A stretch of DNA of 42,194 nucleotides from Syntrophobacter sp. SbD1 (lineage in GTDB: Bacteria; Desulfobacterota; Syntrophobacteria; Syntrophobacterales; Syntrophobacteraceae), in assembly GCA_900290365.1 (NCBI GenBank), contig OMOE01000145.1, forward strand, positions 1 through 42,194. The letters run 5' to 3'. Below the pieces are notes generated by a model. That model did not search any database, had not been told where the DNA came from, and saw only the letters and a list, made by a program, of their open reading frames with translations. Made by a program: the position numbers and the translations under genes. The stretch's first letter is position 1, and every line of letters starts with the position of its first letter. This document shows, one piece after another, positions 7,382-16,158 of this stretch.

Positions 7382-10207
7382 ATGACCGGGAAGTCTCTCA
7401 TGATTATGCCAACCGCGACCTATCGGATTCAATTCAATCCCGCCTTCGGCTTTCAGGCCGCTCAGACAGTCATTTCCTACCTGGCGGACCTGGGTATATC
7501 GGACCTGTACGCTTCTCCCATATTCAAAGCCGTCAAGGGCAGCCTCCACGGCTATGATGTGGTTGACCCCACTCGCCTGAATCCTGAGTTGGGAGGGCTC
7601 TCTGACCTGGAGGGGCTGGCCGCGGAGCTAAAAACATATAATATGGGGTGGATTCAGGATATCGTCCCGAATCATATGGCGATAGATTCTGAAAATCGGT
7701 TGCTGATGGATATCTTGGAGAATGGCTCAAGCTCCAGGTACTTTCAGTTTTTCGACGTCGATTGGGATTATCCGGCCGCCAGCCTCAACAAGAGGATTCT
7801 GGCGCCATTTCTTGGCAGGTTCTACGGGGAGTCTCTCGAAGATGGAGAGATCGCCCTCCAATACGGCCCCGATGGCTTCAAGACCGCTTACTACAACCTC
7901 GCCTTTCCGTTACGAATCGAATCTTATTTAAATCTTTTCAGCAATTTGTCCCGGCTAAAAAGAAAACTTGCCGACGACAATCCCGACTTTATCAAACTGT
8001 TAGGCATCCTATATGTCTTGAAGTCGCTCTCTTCGAGCGATGAACCGGAGGAGCGCAATAACCAGATAAAATTCATCCAGCACACTATGTGGGAAGTCTA
8101 CAACAGCAACGCCGCAATAAAGGCGTTTATTGATAAGAACGTGCGTACCTTCAATGGTGAAAAGGGGAAAGCCGAAAGTTTTAATCTTCTTGATGACCTT
8201 CTTTCCCAACAAGTCTTCAGGCTTTCGTTTTGGAAAGTGGCAGCGGAAGAAATAAACTATCGCCGCTTTTTTTGTGTTAATGGGCTGATTTCACTCAAAG
8301 TGGAACATGACCACGTTTTCAACTACACGCACGGCCTGATTTTCGATCTGATTGAAAGACGAATCCTGACAGGTTTAAGAATTGATCATGTTGATGGGCT
8401 CTACGATCCGGCAAGCTACCTTAAAAAAGTGAGAGGAAGGGCGCCGGCAGCCTATATCGTCGTTGAAAAAATACTCAACCTTAACGAAGAGTTGCCACCT
8501 TTGTGGCCGGTCCAGGGGACCACGGGCTATGATTTTACAAATTATGTCAATGAGTTGTTTTGCCAAAAGAAAAATGAGCGCGCGTTTGGCAAAATTTATT
8601 CCAGCGTAACCGGCTTAAAGAATTCTTATGAAGATGTCGTGCGCGACAACAAGAAACTGATGATCCAGGAAGATATGGCGAGCGACGTCCACAACCTCGC
8701 CCTGCTTTTGAAGAAGATCTCCAGCCGGGACCGCCATGGAAGCGACATAACTCTCACTGCGCTGCAAAGAGCCCTGACTGAAGTCCTGGCAGTATTTCCA
8801 GTATACAGGACCTACATCAGCCAGGTTGTGGTCTCAGACGATGACAGGAAATACATTTTAGCGGCGGTGGACCGGGCCAAAGCCAATTTCCCCGCCCTGT
8901 TACATGGATTTACGTTTGTCCGAAGATTCCTTCTCCTGGACTTTCCCGATTATGTCTCTGAGGAAGAGAAGCGGGACTGGCTCCATTTTGCCATGAGGTT
9001 CCAGCAGCTTAGCGGGCCGGTAATGGCCAAGGGCGTCGAAGATACGACACATTATGTGTACAACCGGCTCTTGTCGCTCAATGAGGTGGGTGGACGGCCG
9101 GCTCACTTCGGCTGCTCGCTCGAAGAATTCCACAACTTCAACACGAAAAAAAGAGGGTTGTGGCCGGATTCCTTAAATGCAACCTCGACTCACGATACCA
9201 AAAGAGGCGAAGACGCGCGCGCAAGAATAAATGTATTGTCCGAGATGCCGGACGAGTGGCTAAAAAGACTTCGGGCCTGGATCAGGATAAACAGGGGCAA
9301 AAAGAAGCGCGTACATGGCCTGACCGTCCCGGATAGGAATGACGAGTATTTTTTATACCAGACGCTGATTGGCGCCTGGCCATTTTCAGATGACGAGTAT
9401 CCCGAGTTCATTGAAAGAATCAAGAGATATATTGTCAAAGCTGTCCGTGAAGCCAAAGTCCACACTGCGTGGTTGAAACCCGACACTGAGTATGAAAACG
9501 CCTACGTCTCATTCGCTGAGAAAATCCTGACCCGCTCGGAAACCAACGAATTTTTGAAAGACTTTATCCCGTTTTGCCGGAAAGTTTCTCACTACGGGAT
9601 ACTCAACTCCCTCTCTCAGACGCTGATCAAGATTACCTCACCCGGCGTGCCTGATTTCTATCAGGGATCTGAACTGTGGGACCTGAGCCTGGTGGATCCT
9701 GACAATCGCCGGCCGGTAGATTTTGGGAAAAGGCGCGCAATGCTGGCCGGTATCCGGGAACAGGATGATGCTGATATTAGCCGCCTGGTCCAGGATCTCC
9801 TTTTTACGAGAGAGGATGGAAAGATTAAGCTCTTTCTAATTTACCGGGCGCTCAAAGCAAAAAAAGCAAATCGAGAGATCTTCGGTTCCGGCGCTTATCT
9901 TCCCCTTGAGCCGGCGGGAAGGTTCAGGAGCCACGTCATTACCTTTGCATGGAGGTACCAGCAGCAATGGGCCATGGTCATTGCTCCGAGGTTTCTCAGC
10001 CACCTTGTGCAAGAGGTAGATTTTCCTCTGGGAAGACAAATATGGCGGGACACAGAGGTGATAATGCCTGACGGGGCGCCGGCTGCCTGGCGCAATGTTA
10101 TCACGGACGAGGTTCTTTCTGCGGGCAAGGCACTGCCTGTTGGAGATATATTATTAAGTTTTCCAGTGGCGTTGCTCATGGGCGAAGGAAAAGGAGTATT
10201 TTCATAA
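7382..10207 (+). CDS. treY: Maltooligosyl trehalose synthase
   Basis: TreY (EC 5.4.99.15, GH13_26) isomerises the reducing-end alpha-1,4 bond of a maltodextrin to an alpha,alpha-1,1 bond. The N-terminus carries the typical 'ATYRIQF..GF' and 'LYASPIF.A..GS.HGYDVVDP' motifs. Catalytic residues are D335 in LRIDHVDGL, E362 in VVEKIL and D605 in STHDTKRGED; the latter motif and the following arginines are diagnostic of TreY. The length of 941 residues is usual. The ATG at 7382 lies directly after the stop of the GH57 gene; an in-frame ATG 18 bases later is also possible, and the homologous region starts just after it (MPTATYRIQF). With treZ it forms the two-step route from glycogen or maltodextrin to trehalose. 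No treX debranching gene is in the window. Confidence 0.95.
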   Translation: MTGKSLMIMPTATYRIQFNPAFGFQAAQTVISYLADLGISDLYASPIFKAVKGSLHGYDVVDPTRLNPELGGLSDLEGLAAELKTYNMGWIQDIVPNHMAIDSENRLLMDILENGSSSRYFQFFDVDWDYPAASLNKRILAPFLGRFYGESLEDGEIALQYGPDGFKTAYYNLAFPLRIESYLNLFSNLSRLKRKLADDNPDFIKLLGILYVLKSLSSSDEPEERNNQIKFIQHTMWEVYNSNAAIKAFIDKNVRTFNGEKGKAESFNLLDDLLSQQVFRLSFWKVAAEEINYRRFFCVNGLISLKVEHDHVFNYTHGLIFDLIERRILTGLRIDHVDGLYDPASYLKKVRGRAPAAYIVVEKILNLNEELPPLWPVQGTTGYDFTNYVNELFCQKKNERAFGKIYSSVTGLKNSYEDVVRDNKKLMIQEDMASDVHNLALLLKKISSRDRHGSDITLTALQRALTEVLAVFPVYRTYISQVVVSDDDRKYILAAVDRAKANFPALLHGFTFVRRFLLLDFPDYVSEEEKRDWLHFAMRFQQLSGPVMAKGVEDTTHYVYNRLLSLNEVGGRPAHFGCSLEEFHNFNTKKRGLWPDSLNATSTHDTKRGEDARARINVLSEMPDEWLKRLRAWIRINRGKKKRVHGLTVPDRNDEYFLYQTLIGAWPFSDDEYPEFIERIKRYIVKAVREAKVHTAWLKPDTEYENAYVSFAEKILTRSETNEFLKDFIPFCRKVSHYGILNSLSQTLIKITSPGVPDFYQGSELWDLSLVDPDNRRPVDFGKRRAMLAGIREQDDADISRLVQDLLFTREDGKIKLFLIYRALKAKKANREIFGSGAYLPLEPAGRFRSHVITFAWRYQQQWAMVIAPRFLSHLVQEVDFPLGRQIWRDTEVIMPDGAPAAWRNVITDEVLSAGKALPVGDILLSFPVALLMGEGKGVFS

Positions 10208-10350
10208 GTTCTTCGATATTTAAGATCAATGAATTCCAGTGTATTCGCTGATGAGTTCAATGGTCATCGGTGAGCTGTTTCTGCCCTTTCTGCATCTTTT
10301 AGCATGCCGAGCAGTTCCTCTCCTCTGAAACCGTAGAAAAAACATCCACC

Positions 10351-10536
10351 TCAACTCGATCCAGTCTTGCGACTGAGAAACCGATGAACCGACTCCTCTG
10401 AAATTTTAAGCTTGCGGTTGGGTGTTATGATGTAACTGAGTATCCCCTCTTCGACAAATCCACGAACCTGTCTATAATTACAGTTTAAAAGCTCTGCCGC
10501 TTCTGATTCCGGTAAATACCACTCAACTTCGCTCAA
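10351..10536 (-). CDS. Small helix-turn-helix DNA-binding protein
   Basis: A 61-residue protein with a MerR/excisionase-type helix-turn-helix: 'YLPESEAAELLN' forms the first helix, 'YRQVRGFVEEGIL' the recognition helix, followed by a beta-hairpin wing (PNRKLKISEES) and a helix ending HRFL. Such proteins bind DNA as small regulators or excision factors. I prefer a TTG start at 10536 because a run of six G lies just upstream at good spacing and the domain starts there; the longer open frame begins at 10686 and overlaps the PilZ gene by 41 bases with sequence that looks non-coding. It lies downstream of the PilZ gene on the same strand. Confidence 0.6.
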   Translation of the reverse strand: MSEVEWYLPESEAAELLNCNYRQVRGFVEEGILSYIITPNRKLKISEESVHRFLSRKTGSS

Positions 10537-10645
10537 TTCTATCCCCCCATTTAGAGTCCATAGACCAACCTTAGTACTCCACGTCGTACGGATTCTACCG
10601 CAGACGGCTGGATCAAAAAAGCACAATGCGGGATTGGGAGGTAAA

Positions 10646-11038
10646 TCAACCTGTTGGATTATCGGATTGGGTTTCACTGAAAGCAAAATGATCGATGAAA
10701 TCCTGGAGCATGGACAAGTGCTTAACAGAGAGGTTTTCGAACTCCACGCCGCAGCGTCTCATACTGATCTGCTCCCAAGAGCATGGAGGCACTTGATGAT
10801 CGTACACAATTCTGCCCTGAACACTGTCCACTTGAAGGGAACGATCGTTCCTGCCGAATATTTTTATTTCGTAGCACTCTTTATTATCCTCGTTTGTGGA
10901 CAAATACTGGATGCACAGCCCGCCTATGCTGATATCCTGGATTTGCCCCATGTAAATGATGTCATTGGATCTTATGAAAGCAGCGAATGCCCCTTTCTTG
11001 CCATTGAGCCTCTCGAATTTTCTTTTTTCTTTGTACAC
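10646..11038 (-). CDS. PilZ domain protein
   Basis: A stand-alone PilZ domain of about 130 residues. The c-di-GMP-binding motifs are both present: RxxxR as R6-KFE-R10, and D-x-S-x-x-G as D35-I-S37-IG-G40. The rest alternates short beta strands and ends in an amphipathic helix. PilZ proteins sense cyclic di-GMP and control motility, exopolysaccharide or transcription through partner proteins. I chose GTG at 11038, which has GCGAGG five bases upstream; the open frame extends to 11179, but the extra N-terminus is rich in Ser/Leu/Pro and does not resemble the family. A short HTH gene follows in the same direction. Confidence 0.75.
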   Translation of the reverse strand: MYKEKRKFERLNGKKGAFAAFIRSNDIIYMGQIQDISIGGLCIQYLSTNEDNKECYEIKIFGRNDRSLQVDSVQGRIVYDHQVPPCSWEQISMRRCGVEFENLSVKHLSMLQDFIDHFAFSETQSDNPTG

Positions 11039-11293
11039 TTTTTCCTCGCTCAGGCAAGCAAGAAGGGAATTCCATAGTCGAAACGTAGGGAATAAACTCT
11101 GAGAATGAATCGGGCTAATAACTCTGAATAATGCGTAAGCTCGACCACAGGCAGATCCCGAAGAACCTTTCGGAATCATATGCCATCTGACAAAACTTTA
11201 CAAATATTTTGGCGCGAACTTACCGATACTGGTTCAGAATGGTTGACCTTCAGAAAGGTTAAAAAACTTCAATAAGAAAATCCGGAGAGAAAA

Positions 11294-11701
11294 ATGAAAC
11301 GTTTCAAGCTCGCTGCACTGATGGGATTGGGGGCGGTGTTTCTCCTTGCAGGTATGGCATTCGCCCAGTGGCAGGGTGGCCAAAGTGCTCAAAGAATGGG
11401 GTGCCAAGAACGTTTTGATGCATTGGACACTAACCATGATGGGAAACTCACCCTGGAGGAGTTTATGGCGGCTCCGCATGACAAGGGTAATCCCGAACAG
11501 ATGTTCAAGACAATGGATGTCAACGGACATGGCTATATAACAAAGGAGGAGTTCTGCTCAGGCCAGGGAATGGGTAGAAGAAGGGGCAAGGGTATAAGGC
11601 AAGGTCAGGAAGGAGAGACAAGTAACGAAGATAAAAAAGAGAAGGAGAAACTGGACAAAGAAGTCGATGAGGCCATTAAGAAGGCGTGGGAAGAAAAATA
11701 G
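11294..11701 (+). CDS. Exported EF-hand calcium-binding protein
   Basis: The 135-residue product begins with a clear signal peptide (MKRFK, then a hydrophobic stretch, cleavage probably after AFA at residue 24). Two EF-hand loops follow: residues 45-56 (D-T-N-H-D-G-K-L-T-L-E-E) with all canonical ligands, and 75-86, where position 5 is His in place of Asp, so the second site may bind weakly. The last 45 residues are highly charged (many K, E, R and G) and likely disordered or helical. GGAGAG lies about five bases before the ATG. The role is unknown; small periplasmic EF-hand proteins are often called calcium sensors or buffers. Confidence 0.85.
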   Translation: MKRFKLAALMGLGAVFLLAGMAFAQWQGGQSAQRMGCQERFDALDTNHDGKLTLEEFMAAPHDKGNPEQMFKTMDVNGHGYITKEEFCSGQGMGRRRGKGIRQGQEGETSNEDKKEKEKLDKEVDEAIKKAWEEK

Positions 11702-11864
11702 CGAAAAGAACGTCAGCTTCGGAATGCTGGGTTTTGCTGCGTTCACTTTTTTCGTTTCCCGATTCACCGTTTCACTCTATTGCCCATCAGTTTAAAGAGT
11801 TGACCTCGGAACTCGTCGAGCATGATCTTAGGCAAAACCAAAACCTCTCTGAGCGTAAACAAGG

Positions 11865-13022
11865 CTATATCCTTATAAAAAGCCGCTTTCGCCACATAGC
11901 CCATGCGATTAGAAACATAAACAGGAGAGTCAGGAGCCCGTAGAGCAACGAAGCGGTTTCCGATGTTGCAATAGGGGTACAGAAAGTTTTGAACAGGTAT
12001 GATTGGCAGTCTATATCTTGTGCCAGGACCATGGGCAGATTCAAGGTCCTGAGTGTTGTATCGAAGACTTCCGATAGCACATATACGGAGATAGGATTCA
12101 GTCCGAGTATAACGAATGGTTTGGCCCATCGAGAAAAATCTGCGATATCGATCAACCAGTGAAAGAATGCCAGGCAAACGATAGCCAGCCCGGCCATGAA
12201 TATGCTGAAAGTGCTCGTCCATATGCTCTTGTTTATCGGCAGCCAGCGATCAAGTATGTAACCAGCGATGAGCAGAACCAGGCCGGCGCATACCATCCCG
12301 GCAACTTTCCTGCGTTCGGGCAAAGAAGACCTGAGCAATTGTCCCGTCAGCACTCCGAAAAGAGTGGTGGCGATTGCGGGAATTGTGCTCACAATTCCTT
12401 CCGGATCCCATTGGCCATCATAATATGACCACATGTGCCCGCGCAGAAAAATAGAATCGATCCAGGCGGCAAAATTTCGTCCCGGCTCTAATATTCCTGC
12501 TCCGATCCCAGGTACTGGTATAAACCGCATCATCAGCCAGTAGGAGGCAAGCAGGGCAATAAGCCATAAGATGCGGCCTCTCAAATCCGCTTTCAGGACA
12601 ATCAGAGAAGCAAAAAAATAGCAGAGTGCAATTCTTTGCAGAACTCCGGGTATGCGGATTGCAGACAGGTAGAATGTTGGAAAAATATTAATAAAAAGCC
12701 CAAGCGCGAACAGAATAATAGTGCGTCTCAGGAGCCGGACGATAAACGCCGAATTTGGCATGCCTTTTTCTTCTTGCTTTGCAATTGAAAAGACGAGAGA
12801 AACTCCAACTATGAAAAGAAAGGATGGAAAGACAGTGTCGGCAAAAGTCCATCCATTCCAAACCACATGACTCAGATGTGAATAGACTGTCCCGGCATCC
12901 CCGGGACTGTTCACAAGTATCATCAAGGCGATTGTTAAGCCGCGAAAGGCGTCCAGAGAGGCTAGGCGTCCCTCCATGGCAGCGGGCTTGAAATCAGGGG
13001 CGGGGTGGGGCTGACGTTTCAT
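11865..13022 (-). CDS. DUF5009/HGSNAT-like membrane acyltransferase
   Basis: A 385-residue polytopic membrane protein. The N-terminus has the family motif 'RLASLDAFRGLTIALMILVN' followed by 'W.G.TFADTVFPSFLFIVGVS', typical of the heparan-alpha-glucosaminide N-acetyltransferase-like (DUF5009, DUF1624-related) group. About ten hydrophobic segments follow, and 'LGLNPISVYVLSE' near the C-terminus is also characteristic. Bacterial members are thought to transfer acyl groups to cell-wall or surface sugars across the membrane, but substrates are mostly unknown. I chose ATG 13022; the open frame extends to 13133 with sequence unlike the family. It points away from the truncated phosphorylase, whose missing 5' part would lie in or beyond this gene. 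Confidence 0.82.
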   Translation of the reverse strand: MKRQPHPAPDFKPAAMEGRLASLDAFRGLTIALMILVNSPGDAGTVYSHLSHVVWNGWTFADTVFPSFLFIVGVSLVFSIAKQEEKGMPNSAFIVRLLRRTIILFALGLFINIFPTFYLSAIRIPGVLQRIALCYFFASLIVLKADLRGRILWLIALLASYWLMMRFIPVPGIGAGILEPGRNFAAWIDSIFLRGHMWSYYDGQWDPEGIVSTIPAIATTLFGVLTGQLLRSSLPERRKVAGMVCAGLVLLIAGYILDRWLPINKSIWTSTFSIFMAGLAIVCLAFFHWLIDIADFSRWAKPFVILGLNPISVYVLSEVFDTTLRTLNLPMVLAQDIDCQSYLFKTFCTPIATSETASLLYGLLTLLFMFLIAWAMWRKRLFIRI

Positions 13023-13262
13023 GCATTTCTCAGTTGGCGACGAAAAGCATCCCCGCTGTTCCGGTTTCTCATTTTCAAACGCTCCTGTTGGGTTGGCGCC
13101 GGGGTACTCATTGAAACTATCCTCACCAAACAATCAAAACCGTATAAATTCTGTACCTTCTTGATCTACATCAGGTGGATGTGCTTCGGAAGGAGATAAT
13201 CTCATAAGCTTACTGAAGGGGGCAAGCTCAAAACAACAATTTCGAATCTCCTCCAGACTCCG

Positions 13263-14174
13263 GCACATCCCGCAGACCAAGCCGGACAAGCCATGATTCA
13301 GCAATGGACCCAATTCATCAGACAGCCGGAAACACAAAACCGCATTGTCTTCCTCAGCGACTATGACATGCTTCTAACCAGACGTCTGGTGCAGGGTGTC
13401 GATGTTTGGATCAACACGCCCAGGCGCCCGTTCGAAGCGTGTGGGACTAGTGGAATGAAGGTGCTTGTCAACGGTGGGATCAACCTCTCAGAACTCGATG
13501 GTTGGTGGGCAGAGGCCTATTCAGCCGAGGTAGGTTGGGCTTTGGGGGATGGCGGGGAACATGGCGATGATCCAGCCTGGGACGCTGCTGAAGCCGAGGC
13601 TCTCTACAATTTGCTTGAGCGGGAAGTAGTCCCGGCATTCTATTCTCGCAACAAGGAAGGTATACCCACTGCCTGGGTCGATCGAGTGCGCACCAGCATG
13701 GCAGAGCTTACCCCGCAATATTCCGCCGACCGCACAGTGCGCGAGTATACCGAGCGTTACTACCTTCCTGCGGCTGCAGTCTTCATGGAGCGGGCTTCCC
13801 AAAAAGGTGCTACGGGCGCCGACATAGTAAAATGGCAAAAGCACCTGGAACAGAAGTGGGTGAACCTGCATTTTGGGGATGCGAGGATTGAAACACACGA
13901 CGGACAGCATCTATTTGAGGTTCAGGTCTATCTCAACGGACTGGAGCCCAGTGGAGTTCGAGTGGAGCTTTATGCCGAGGGGTCGGACACCGGAGAGCCG
14001 GTACGGCAGGAGATGAAGCACATTCGCCAACTGGCCGGCGCATCTGGTGGCTATGTTTATAGCGCTGCTGTGTCTTCGACCCGCCCACCAGAGGACTATA
14101 CTGCGCGAGTGATACCTTACCACGACGGCGTTGCGGCCCCATTGCAAGACACACGAATCCTGTGGCAGCGATGA
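13263..14174 (+). pseudogene. glgP: Alpha-glucan phosphorylase, 5'-truncated remnant
   Basis: The frame from about 13263 (AHPADQAG, before any usable start) to TGA 14172-14174 encodes the C-terminal third of a GT35 alpha-glucan phosphorylase of the DUF3417 type. The motif 'FEACGTSGMKVLVNGGINLS' contains the pyridoxal-phosphate lysine, and 'NTPRRPFEA' and 'WVDRVRTSMAELTP' are family features. Full-length members are about 850 residues; only about 300 remain. In-frame reading upstream ends at TAA 13197-13199, and no phosphorylase-like sequence is visible before 13263. An ATG at 13293 could start a 293-residue product, but it would lack the N-terminal domain and be inactive. The loss fits a deletion or rearrangement near the DUF5009 gene. 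Functionally it belongs with the treZ-treY glucan genes. Confidence 0.88.
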
Positions 14175-14183
14175 TCCGATCTA

Positions 14184-14213
14184 GTGTCCATCCGGAAACT
14201 CCGGATGTGACAC
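14184..14213. repeat. Strong stem-loop just after the phosphorylase remnant
   Basis: GTGTC-CATCCGG pairs with CCGGATG-(T)-GACAC around a five-base loop (AAACT), giving 12 base pairs with one bulged T. No T-run follows, so it is a poor intrinsic terminator. It also forms the left end of the inverted-repeat element described next. Confidence 0.7.
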
Positions 14214-14491
14214 TTATAGTTTCCAATTCGGAAAGGAGGCATTTTTCGTCATGGCGCGTGCAACCTTGCGAGCCGCCCAATGTGATTGGCCAGCGCCGCA
14301 CCGTAGGTGGCAAGGAAATCGAGGGCTTGCGCGGAGGCGTACCTGGGTCGGCCCTCGCCGCGACCCATGAGCATCGGAGGAGCGTGGAACCATGTTCGAC
14401 CCATATAGCCGGGCCCCGTGAGGGGTCGCCGCACAAGCAAACCCGAAGATTGACGCCGCCAGGGCGGAAAAGGACCCTTTCCGGATGGAAA
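14184..14491. repeat. Possible MITE-like or IS-remnant element with inverted ends
   Basis: The 12-base sequence TCCATCCGGAAA at 14187-14198 recurs exactly in inverted orientation at 14478-14489. Each end also contains a nested palindrome (14184-14213 on the left, TTTCC/GGAAA at 14478-14491 on the right, and another TTTCC/GGAAA at about 14219-14234). The 280 bases between are GC-rich and include an open frame on the minus strand (14249-14440, 63 codons) that I do not recognise and that has no Shine-Dalgarno sequence. This fills most of the gene-free stretch 14175-14521. A miniature transposable element or an IS relic is the simplest reading; I could not identify target-site duplications. Confidence 0.5.
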
Positions 14492-14521
14492 CCAGTTATT
14501 TTCACAGATTATAGAGGCAAC

Positions 14522-14812
14522 TTACTGGCCGAACTTGGGGAACTTTCCTTCCTCCAAGAGTTTCATCAGATTATCGTACCCGTCATCAATGGATTTCTTG
14601 AAAAATTCAAACGCCTGTTTTTTGGTCTCCGTCTGTTGCCTGAATGCATTTTTCATCTCTTCTGGCATCCATGTTGCAAGACCCAGGAACGAATTGAGCA
14701 TTACATCCGATTGATTCAAAAACATGAGTGTGCTGTTCATGATGTTGTCAAAGCCGGCTTTCTGCATTTCGATCATCTGCTTCACCGCGTTCATCTGCTG
14801 CTCCATAATCAT
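14522..14812 (-). CDS. Phasin-like protein
   Basis: A 96-residue, almost entirely alpha-helical protein. The pattern 'KQMIEMQKAGFDNIMNS' followed by 'WMPEEMKNAFRQ' and a charged helix with repeated K/F/E resembles short phasins that coat polyhydroxyalkanoate granules (established for the family; assignment here is by resemblance). The ATG at 14812 has AAGGAG a few bases upstream; an in-frame ATG at 14806 is an alternative. The open frame reaches back to 14872, but that part lies upstream of the ribosome binding site. No PHA synthase gene is in the window. Confidence 0.6.
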   Translation of the reverse strand: MIMEQQMNAVKQMIEMQKAGFDNIMNSTLMFLNQSDVMLNSFLGLATWMPEEMKNAFRQQTETKKQAFEFFKKSIDDGYDNLMKLLEEGKFPKFGQ

Positions 14813-15172
14813 GTGTCTCCTTTGGTTGCATGGGCTAGGGCCTGGAAAAAGTTCACGAAATGAATAAGGCATGAAGCCTGATAAAAATATTCCCTCTGAA
14901 TTTCACGTGTGCCGAAAATAAGGCGTATGATTGAGAACGCAATGGGTCCAGAGCAGTATTTCGCCACAAACCGGCGCTTTTGGCCCTATGACTCTCACCC
15001 TGGCTTCCAACCTTTGCCCGATTCCTTTTCTCACCTTTAATTCGACTAATTGAGATCAATTGCCATGGGAACTTGATCTTGTATTGAACCGAAGAGCTAT
15101 CAACTGCGAGGATGGTGGTATGTCCAGACAGAGGCCCTATAAGGTCTTCAGCCCTCGTAAGAGGAGGACGTT
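14813..15172. other. Intergenic stretch between divergent phasin-like and ferritin-like genes
   Basis: This 360-base region must hold the promoters of both flanking genes, which point away from each other. It contains AT-rich patches near 14881-14940 and 15040-15090, but I see no convincing -35/-10 pair, terminator or repeat. The only clear signal is the GAGGAGG ribosome binding site at 15161-15167. Confidence 0.5.
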
Positions 15173-15724
15173 ATGGGTACAGAAACGAAGAATACCAGGT
15201 TTGATGAAAATGATGTGTGCTGCACTTGAAATAAAAGAGAAGATGAAAACATTGTACGACGACGCTGCCGGAAGGTGTTCCGACGATGTGGGTATTGAAA
15301 CGTTTCGGATGCTGCGCCAGATGGAACAGGATCACCTCGACCGTATTAACGGGATCTATACCGAACTGACGAAGGGCAAAGTCGATGTCGATTCATGCCG
15401 CTTCTACGACTTCGATACGGCCGACAAAAAAGAGGTCCTGAAAAGGATCGCCAGGGAAAGAAAATTCGTTGGGAAAGCCTGCCTCGATGATGTCGCCGCT
15501 ATCGAAAGTGGCATGGAACTGGAAAACAAGAGCATCATTTTTTCACGGATCACCTGAGACTGGCCACCACCTCAATTGAGCGCGAATTCCTGAATTACAT
15601 GATCGCCGAAGATAGGTCGCACTACATCATTTTATCCGATCTCAGGTTCTATTATGTCGATCCTGGACACTGGTTCATGGAAAAAGGCAGAACGGGCCTT
15701 GACGGAGCGGGTGGAATAAGCTGA
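15173..15724 (+). pseudogene. Ferritin-like (rubrerythrin-type) protein with two compensating frameshifts
   Basis: The ATG at 15173 follows a near-perfect Shine-Dalgarno sequence (GAGGAGG). Its frame reads MGTETKNTRFDENDVC and stops at TGA 15227. The obvious continuation (ALEIKEKMKTLYDDAAG, then 'MLRQMEQDHLDRI') is in the +1 frame from about 15219. That frame runs to TGA 15555-15557, but from the six-T run at 15538-15543 the protein continues in the original frame (FFTDHLRLATTSIEREFLNY, 'EDRSHYIILSDL') to TGA 15722-15724. The reconstructed protein is about 183 residues, normal for ferritin-like di-iron proteins, with E/H residues of the four-helix bundle. The first lesion needs one extra base near 15215-15219, the second one lost T. 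The start and end frames agree, which supports the reconstruction. A functional allele would act in peroxide or oxygen defence. Confidence 0.75.
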
Positions 15725-16158
15725 TAAGATAACTCCTTGATCTTAACGTATCATTTCGATCTGCAGTACCTTTGTCTCGCATCAACAAAAAGCTGATACA
15801 TTCCGTATATTTATAGTTCTAATGATATAATAAAAATATGAGGAGAAAGAGTTGCTGTTCCGATTGTCCTCCTCATATCCTAACAGGTCAAAGAGAGTGA
15901 GAGCCACATATGCGTCATTAAAGTTGCGGCGCCTCACAAAATTGATCGAGCGAACCGCCGCTTGCCTTTCAAAAGTGTTTTGGCTGGATCGACTACAGGC
16001 TGCGTTAAACACTTTGCTTATCAGCTTAATGGCGTAGCCTATCATCCGAAAGACTGCGCCTTTAAAGATTCTGCTTCACTACCGATGGTCGAGTTATGTT
16101 TGTACCGCACCCAAAATCCCGCTACAGATAAACCAATTCTTGCGTAATATCGACCACA
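15725..16158. other. Gene-free stretch with a 10-bp inverted repeat
   Basis: No gene is supported here. ATATGAGGAG at 15836-15845 is repeated in inverted form at 15869-15878 with a 23-base loop, and a TATAATAA stretch lies just before the left arm, so a small structured transcript is possible. A short frame inside (starting 15838, 20 codons) has no homologue I recognise. The minus-strand frame 15782-16045 is open for 87 codons but has no ribosome binding site. The part near 15950-16060 contains short AGGCT-type inverted pieces and could be an old IS relic. Confidence 0.35.

Noticed and set aside
6698..7549. Antisense open frame of 283 codons opposite the GH57 gene
   Set aside because: It overlaps strongly supported coding sequence of the GH57 and treY genes and has no family resemblance.
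11039..11179. Longer N-terminus of the PilZ protein
   Set aside because: The extra residues do not resemble the family and the GTG at 11038 has a better ribosome binding site.
15782..16045. Minus-strand gene of 87 codons
   Set aside because: No ribosome binding site, no recognisable motif, and overlapping open frames on the plus strand are equally long.
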